A DNA stretch of 16,696 nucleotides from JBBQTQ01 sp038213135 (lineage in GTDB: Bacteria; Actinomycetota; Thermoleophilia; Gaiellales; Gaiellaceae), in the NCBI GenBank assembly GCA_038213135.1, contig JBBQTQ010000059.1:1-16696 (forward strand), read 5' to 3'. Shown here in pieces: positions 13,208-16,696 of this stretch. Positions within the stretch are counted from its first letter, which is position 1, and the number at the start of each line of letters is the position of its first letter. The notes under the pieces were generated by a model. The model searched no databases. It was given only the letters and a program-made list of their open reading frames with translations, and was not told where the DNA came from. A program made the translations under genes and the position numbers.

Positions 13208-13387
13208 TTGCGCCTACCCTACGTCGGCGTCGCGGACGCCGACGCGACGACCGCGAAGGCGAAGGAGCTCGGGCGGCTCGGGCGGCTCGGGCGGCTCGAG
13301 CCGATGGAGTTCCCGAAGGTCGGGCGGCTGGCCGTCCTGCGCGACCCGCAGGGCGCGGTCTTCGGAGTCATCAAGCCGCAGATGTAG
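13208..13387 (+). pseudogene. Glyoxalase/VOC-family C-terminal remnant with a tandem repeat
   Basis: Fifty-nine codons ending at TAG 13385-13387 read 'LPYVGVADADATTAKAKELG', then '(RLG) repeats', then 'PMEFPKVGRLAVLRDPQGAV' and 'FGVIKPQM'. The 'VADADAT..AKELG' and 'GR.AVL.DPQGAVF.vIK' parts match the second half of a vicinal-oxygen-chelate module (as in Cfp30B-like proteins). The normal 'GG.vl..P' connection is replaced by Leu-Gly-Arg units from a 9-nt tandem repeat at 13268-13294. The first half of the module, with its metal ligands, is absent, and 13057-13207 contains nothing recognisable. A VOC module is about 120-130 residues, so this is less than half. A strong hairpin follows the stop, as if it were once a normal gene. 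Confidence 0.65.
13268..13294 (+). repeat. 9-nt tandem repeat CTCGGGCGG x3
   Basis: Three perfect copies of CTCGGGCGG, with a fourth partial copy (CTCG), lie in frame within the VOC remnant and encode Leu-Gly-Arg each. The length is a multiple of three, so the repeat itself does not break the frame. Confidence 0.85.
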
Positions 13388-13397
13388 TCGGCTTCTC

Positions 13398-13424
13398 GGG
13401 GAGCCCGCGCTCGGCGGGCTCCCC
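13398..13424 (+). terminator. Strong GC hairpin after the VOC remnant
   Basis: GGGGAGCCCGC (13398-13408) pairs perfectly with GCGGGCTCCCC (13414-13424) around GCTCG. It begins 10 nt past the VOC stop codon and ends 2 nt before the TACTCT hexamer of typA. No T-tract follows, but the position between an old gene end and a new promoter fits a terminator. Confidence 0.6.
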
Positions 13425-13426
13425 GC

Positions 13427-13432
13427 TACTCT
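13427..13432 (+). promoter_or_regulatory. Candidate -10 (TACTCT) for typA, leaderless layout
   Basis: TACTCT ends exactly 6 nt before ATG 13439. No Shine-Dalgarno sequence precedes typA, and the strong hairpin directly upstream would separate it from any earlier transcript. Confidence 0.4.
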
Positions 13433-13438
13433 CGTCGG

Positions 13439-15280
13439 ATGGCTTCACGCTCTGACATCCGCAATGTGGCGATCGTCGCCCACGTCGACCATGGCAAGAC
13501 GACGCTCGTCGACGCGATGCTGTGGCAGTCGGGCGCCTTCCGCGCGAACCAGGACGTCAACGAGCGCGTCATGGACACGGGCGACCTCGAGCGCGAGAAG
13601 GGGATCACGATCCTCGCCAAGAACACCGCCTTCCATTACCGCGGCACGAAGATCAACATCGTCGACACGCCGGGGCACGCGGACTTCGGCGGCGAGGTCG
13701 AGCGCGGGCTGACGATGGTCGACGGCGTGCTCCTGCTCGTCGACGCGAGCGAAGGCCCGCTGCCGCAGACGCGATTCGTGCTGCGCAAGGCGCTCGAGTC
13801 GCGGCTGCCGGTGATCCTGGTCGTGAACAAGGTCGACCGCCCCGATGCGCGGATCGAGCAGGTCGTGAACGAGGTCTACGAGCTCTTCCTCGACCTCGAC
13901 GCCGAGGAGAGCCAGATCGAGTTCCCGATCGTCTACTGCAACGCGCGGGCTGGGCATGCGGGGCTCGACCCGGAGGCGCTCGAGGACGACCTGGCGCCGC
14001 TGCTCGACCTCGTCGTCGAGCACATTCCCGCGCCGGAGTACGAGGAAGGCCATCCGCTGCAGGCGCTCGTCACGAACCTCGATGCGTCGCCGTACGTCGG
14101 CCGGCTCGCGCTCTGCCGGATCCAGCAGGGGACGATCCGCCGCGCCCAGCAGGTCGCCTGGTGCCGCGCCGACGGGACGATCGAGAAGGCGAAGGTGACC
14201 GAGCTCTACGTGAGCGAGGCGCTCGACCGGGTCGAGGCCGAGGAAGCCGGGCCGGGCGAGATCGTCGCGGTGGCTGGCATCCCGGAGGTGACGATCGGCG
14301 AGACGCTCGCCGATCCCGACGACTCGAGACCGCTGCCGGTGATCGCCGTCGACGAGCCGTCCCTGTCGGTGACGGTCGGGATCAACACCTCCCCGCTCGC
14401 CGGTCGCGAGGGCGACAAGGTGACGGCCAGCCAGCTCGAGGGGCGGCTGCGCACGGAGCTCGTCGGCAACGTCTCCCTGCGCGTCTTGCCGACCGAGCGC
14501 CCCGACACGTGGGAGGTGCAGGGCCGCGGCGAGCTCCAGCTCGGCGTGCTCGTCGAGCAGATGCGCCGCGAGGGCTACGAGCTGACCGTCGGCAAGCCGC
14601 AGGTGGTGACGCGGATCGTCGACGGCAAGGTGCACGAGCCGGTCGAGCGGGTCTCGGTCGACGTGCCCGAGGAGTACATGGGCGTCGTCACGCAGCTGTT
14701 CGCGCTGCGCAAGGGGCGCACCGAGACGCTCGTCAACCACGGCACCGGCTGGGTGCGGCTCGAGGTACTGGTGCCGGCGCGCGGCCTGATCGGCTTCCGG
14801 ACGGAGTTCCTGACCGAGACGCGCGGCACCGGGATCCTGCACCACGTCTTCGACCGGTTCGAGCCGTGGCACGGCGAGCTGAGGACGCGCCCGACCGGGG
14901 CGTTGATCGCCGACCGGCTCGGCAAGACGACGGCGTTCGCAATCAACAACCTGCAGGAGCGCGGCTCGCTCTTCGTCGGCCCCGGCGCAGACGTCTACGA
15001 GGGGATGATCGTCGGCGAGAACGCGCGGGCGGCCGATCTCGACGTGAACGCGACGAAGGAGAAGAAGCTGACGAATATGCGCTCCTCGACCGCGGACGAG
15101 CTCGTGCGGCTGATCCCACCGCGGCCATTGTCCCTCGACCAGGCGCTCGAGTTCATCCGCGAGGACGAGTGCGTCGAGGTGACTCCGAAGAGCGTGCGGC
15201 TGCGCAAGGTCGAGCTGTCCGGACAGCGCCGCCAGACCGCGACGAGCCGCAAGGCCCGCGGTCTCGCGCCGGCGATCTGA
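13439..15280 (+). CDS. typA: Translational GTPase TypA/BipA
   Basis: The protein has 613 residues, the standard size. GTPase motifs: G1 'AHVDHGKTT' (14-22), G2 'GITI' (55-58, T57), G3 'DTPGH' (76-80), G4 'NKVD' (130-133). Further on are the EF-G-like domains and the BipA-specific C-terminal part ('VPARGLIGFRTEFLTETRGT', 'VGENARAADLDVNATKEKKL', 'TNMRSSTADELVRLIPP', 'ECVEVTPKSVRLRK'). BipA binds the 70S ribosome at the EF-G/EF-4 site and assists large-subunit assembly, especially under cold and other stress. The gene is complete. Two small genes follow almost without gaps on the same strand. No Shine-Dalgarno is present; a TACTCT hexamer 6 nt upstream suggests a leaderless mRNA. Confidence 0.97.
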   Translation: MASRSDIRNVAIVAHVDHGKTTLVDAMLWQSGAFRANQDVNERVMDTGDLEREKGITILAKNTAFHYRGTKINIVDTPGHADFGGEVERGLTMVDGVLLLVDASEGPLPQTRFVLRKALESRLPVILVVNKVDRPDARIEQVVNEVYELFLDLDAEESQIEFPIVYCNARAGHAGLDPEALEDDLAPLLDLVVEHIPAPEYEEGHPLQALVTNLDASPYVGRLALCRIQQGTIRRAQQVAWCRADGTIEKAKVTELYVSEALDRVEAEEAGPGEIVAVAGIPEVTIGETLADPDDSRPLPVIAVDEPSLSVTVGINTSPLAGREGDKVTASQLEGRLRTELVGNVSLRVLPTERPDTWEVQGRGELQLGVLVEQMRREGYELTVGKPQVVTRIVDGKVHEPVERVSVDVPEEYMGVVTQLFALRKGRTETLVNHGTGWVRLEVLVPARGLIGFRTEFLTETRGTGILHHVFDRFEPWHGELRTRPTGALIADRLGKTTAFAINNLQERGSLFVGPGADVYEGMIVGENARAADLDVNATKEKKLTNMRSSTADELVRLIPPRPLSLDQALEFIREDECVEVTPKSVRLRKVELSGQRRQTATSRKARGLAPAI

Positions 15281-15283
15281 GCC

Positions 15284-15493
15284 GTGCTCCTCGACTCACA
15301 GGTCGTTCGCCCGAGCCTCAGCACGTTGCTCGTCGCGATCGTGATCGACGCGATCGCCTCGATGCTCGTCTTCCGCCACGCCGACCGCCACGGCAGCAAG
15401 CACGCGACCGCCTGGGGCATCTTCGCCTTCCTCTTCGCCGGGATCGTCGTGCCTGTCTACTTCGTCCGCTACGCCATCCGGAAGCGTGCGTGA
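15284..15493 (+). CDS. Small two-TM membrane protein
   Basis: The protein has 69 residues with a GTG start 3 nt after the typA stop. Hydrophobic segments lie at about 12-29 ('LSTLLVAIVIDAIASMLVF') and 43-62 ('WGIFAFLFAGIVVPVYFV'), joined by a basic, His-rich loop ('RHADRHGSKHATA') and followed by 'RYAIRKRA', so both ends probably face the same side. The 'ATAWGIFAFLF' segment resembles short PLDc_N-like membrane modules, but the protein is too generic to assign. Its stop overlaps the next start (GTGA), indicating translational coupling in a typA operon. Confidence 0.7.
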   Translation: MLLDSQVVRPSLSTLLVAIVIDAIASMLVFRHADRHGSKHATAWGIFAFLFAGIVVPVYFVRYAIRKRA

Positions 15494-15657
15494 TCGAGCT
15501 CGACCCAGACGACGGCAGCCCGATCTGCCCCGCCTGCGGCGTCACGATGTTCCTGAATCGCGACGAGCCGGAGCCGCGCTACGTGTGCCTCGAGTGCGGC
15601 TTCGAGCCCGAGCATCCCCCGAATGCCGAACCGTCCTCAAGTAGCTACTCCGATTAG
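15490..15657 (+). CDS. Small zinc-ribbon protein
   Basis: The protein has 55 residues with a GTG start overlapping the previous stop by 3 nt (GTGA). Two CxxC knuckles, CPAC (residues 13-16) and CLEC (33-36), make a classic zinc ribbon: 'DDGSPICPACGVTMFLNRDE', 'PEPRYVCLECGFEPEH'. The tail is Ser-rich and acidic. Such ribbons are found in RNA- or protein-binding accessory factors. Position as the third gene behind typA suggests coexpression with a ribosome factor, but no function can be named. No ribosome binding site is needed if translation is coupled. Confidence 0.75.
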   Translation: MIELDPDDGSPICPACGVTMFLNRDEPEPRYVCLECGFEPEHPPNAEPSSSSYSD

Positions 15658-15721
15658 TCGATGCCCCTGTAACCGGCGCTAGAACACCGGCTCCTCGACC
15701 GGAAACGGAAGCTCGACTGAC

Positions 15722-15727
15722 GGAGGA
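15722..15727 (+). promoter_or_regulatory. Shine-Dalgarno sequence of the ice-binding protein gene
   Basis: GGAGGA lies 6 nt before ATG 15734. This is the second strong ribosome binding site of the window and contrasts with the apparently leaderless genes upstream. The preceding 15658-15721 stretch holds no gene and no clear promoter. Confidence 0.75.
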
Positions 15728-15733
15728 TCGCAG

Positions 15734-16696
15734 ATGAAGCAGTTCACCCACCCCTCGGGCACCACGAGGCATCTCCGAACATTCCCCCTGCTGCTGACAA
15801 TGGGGCTGCTGTTCGGGCTCGCCTCCGCAGGCAACGCCCTCGCAGCCACAGCCGTGCCGCTCGGGAATGCCGCCACCTTCGGCGCGCTTTCCGCCACCGG
15901 GATCACGAACGCCGGCGGGCTGACCGTGGTCAACGGCGACATCGGCTCGTCGGGCCCGATCGACGTGGGCGTGACGAACGGAAGCGGTAGCAAGTATCTG
16001 GCTGGCTCGTCCCAGCTGACGGACGCTCAGGCCAGCCTGCTCACCGCCTACGGCGTCGCCGCGGCGGCGGTGCCCGATCAGCCGACGATCACCGGCGTCA
16101 ATCTCGCAGCGAAGACGCTGCTCCCCGGTGTCTACAACTCCGCGTCGCAGATCCTGATCAGCGGACCCACCGCATTGACGCTGGACGGCAACGGCGATCC
16201 GGGCGCGGTCTTCATCTTCCAGGCCGGCAGCGACCTGACCGTCGATCCGACCTCCTCGGTCAACCTCGTCAACGGCGCCCAGGCATGCAACGTCTTCTGG
16301 CAGGTCGGCAGCTCGGCCTTTCTGAAGAACTCCAACGCGACCTTCGTCGGCACGATCCTGGCACTGACCCAGATCACCCTGACCGACGGCATCACGGTGA
16401 ACGGCCGGGTCCTCGCGCGTAACGCCGACGTGACGTTCATTCACGACACGGTGAACACGCCCTCCTGCGCTGCACCCGCACCCGCACCCGCACCCGCACC
16501 CGCACCCGCACCCGCACCCGCACCCGCACCCGCACCCGCACCCGCACCCGCACCCGCACCCGCACCCGCACCCGCACCCGCACCTGCACCTGCGCGCGAG
16601 ATCTACTGCGACCCCGCCGGCAAGGCCTACGACCTGATCGTCGGCCAGGACAAGCAGGCCCCCTTCGACACCCTCGGGCTCGTCCCGGCCTTCGTC
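15734..16696 (+). CDS. Secreted ice-binding-type (DUF3494) protein with Ala-Pro linker, 3' end outside window
   Basis: The frame is open for 321 codons to the window edge. Residues 1-37 form a signal peptide ('RTFPLLLTMGLLFGLASAGN', cleavage after 'ALA'). Residues about 40-240 match the ice-binding (DUF3494/IBP) family: 'AVPLGNAATFGALSATGITN', 'LTVVNGDIGSSG', 'LTDAQASLLTAYGVAA', 'LAAKTLLPGVYNSASQ', 'LTLDGNGDPGAVFIFQAGSD', 'VNLVNGAQACNVFWQVGSSA', 'FVGTILALTQITLTDG' and 'VNGRVLARNADVTF'. This fold is a beta-solenoid with a flat face that can bind ice; many bacterial relatives are secreted or wall-attached, and not all are proven antifreeze proteins. Residues 247-286 are twenty Ala-Pro pairs, a stiff extended linker. 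After it a new segment begins ('REIYCDPAGKAYDLIVGQDK'), not recognised. A complete protein would be a two-domain surface or secreted molecule. Confidence 0.85.
   Translation, partial: MKQFTHPSGTTRHLRTFPLLLTMGLLFGLASAGNALAATAVPLGNAATFGALSATGITNAGGLTVVNGDIGSSGPIDVGVTNGSGSKYLAGSSQLTDAQASLLTAYGVAAAAVPDQPTITGVNLAAKTLLPGVYNSASQILISGPTALTLDGNGDPGAVFIFQAGSDLTVDPTSSVNLVNGAQACNVFWQVGSSAFLKNSNATFVGTILALTQITLTDGITVNGRVLARNADVTFIHDTVNTPSCAAPAPAPAPAPAPAPAPAPAPAPAPAPAPAPAPAPAPAPAPAREIYCDPAGKAYDLIVGQDKQAPFDTLGLVPAFV
16472..16591 (+). repeat. Hexanucleotide microsatellite (GCACCC)18(GCACCT)2 encoding Ala-Pro x20
   Basis: Eighteen perfect GCACCC units (16472-16579) and two GCACCT units (16580-16591) run without interruption in the reading frame. 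The near-absence of synonymous change points to recent slippage expansion or gene conversion rather than slow selection for Pro-rich sequence. Copy-number change would alter linker length by two residues per unit without a frameshift. Confidence 0.95.

Noticed and set aside
13445..14872. Long minus-strand open frame (475 codons) opposite typA
   Set aside because: Shadow of the typA reading frame; no recognisable domain.
13522..15657. 711-codon plus-strand frame overlapping typA
   Set aside because: Only its last 55 codons (zinc ribbon from GTG 15490) make protein sense; the rest is an Arg-rich shadow of typA.
15672..15693. Short inverted CCGG arms after the zinc-ribbon gene considered as a terminator
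   Set aside because: Only about 4 bp of stem with a mismatch and no T-tract; too weak to call.
15542..16444. 300-codon minus-strand frame opposite the zinc ribbon and ice-binding genes
   Set aside because: No motif, and it opposes a clear DUF3494 domain with signal peptide and ribosome binding site.
16472..16591. Tandem repeat considered as a CRISPR-like array
   Set aside because: Six-base units without spacers, in frame inside a gene; it is a coding microsatellite.

Overview
This is a GC-rich stretch of bacterial chromosome. The style fits an actinobacterium, and the protein flavour (secreted four-cysteine protein, cupredoxin-like membrane protein behind an ECF sigma factor, GTG starts, leaderless promoters) suggests the class Thermoleophilia. 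That placement is an inference from memory of protein families, not a search result. No rRNA, tRNA, CRISPR array, phage or intact insertion sequence was seen.

Layout. 1-342 is the 3' end of a CAP/SCP (YkwD-like) secreted protein, closed by a perfect 13-bp inverted repeat. 402-1733 (minus strand) is an ECF sigma factor, a membrane-anchored cupredoxin-like protein that overlaps it, and the wreck of a CapA-like gene. 1786-1830 holds a compact double hairpin. 1832-3246 (minus) is a DEAD-box RNA helicase followed by a somewhat divergent infA. 3349-5186 (minus) is a secreted parallel beta-helix protein and a GST-like protein. 5219-9267 (plus) is a secreted four-cysteine protein, a CHASE3-PAS histidine kinase with no adjacent response regulator, and an ABC exporter half-transporter with a damaged C terminus. 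9352-11919 (plus) is a small secreted protein and a large secreted glycoside-hydrolase-like protein. 11916-12545 (minus) is a VapBC-type toxin-antitoxin pair with a palindromic operator. 12582-13056 (minus) is a SHOCT-domain protein with an apparent N-terminal frameshift. 13208-13387 (plus) is a glyoxalase/VOC remnant. 13439-15657 (plus) is typA/bipA with two small downstream genes (two-TM protein, zinc ribbon). 15734-16696 (plus, cut by the window) is a secreted ice-binding (DUF3494-like) domain followed by a 20-fold Ala-Pro linker coded by a hexanucleotide microsatellite.

Themes. (1) Several genes have a TANNNT hexamer exactly 6 nt (infA 7 nt) before the start codon, the layout of leaderless actinobacterial promoters. 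This rule also supports a CTG start for the beta-helix gene and the start of the frameshifted SHOCT gene. (2) Several genes are broken or end abnormally (capA, ABC C terminus, SHOCT N terminus, VOC), which is either local decay or indel error in the assembly. (3) A helicase plus IF-1 pair, TypA/BipA and an ice-binding protein hint at cold or stress adaptation, but this is only suggestive. I did not find a clearly new multi-gene system. The most unusual items are the start-site architecture, the vapB promoter embedded in its operator, and the repeat-linked ice-binding protein.
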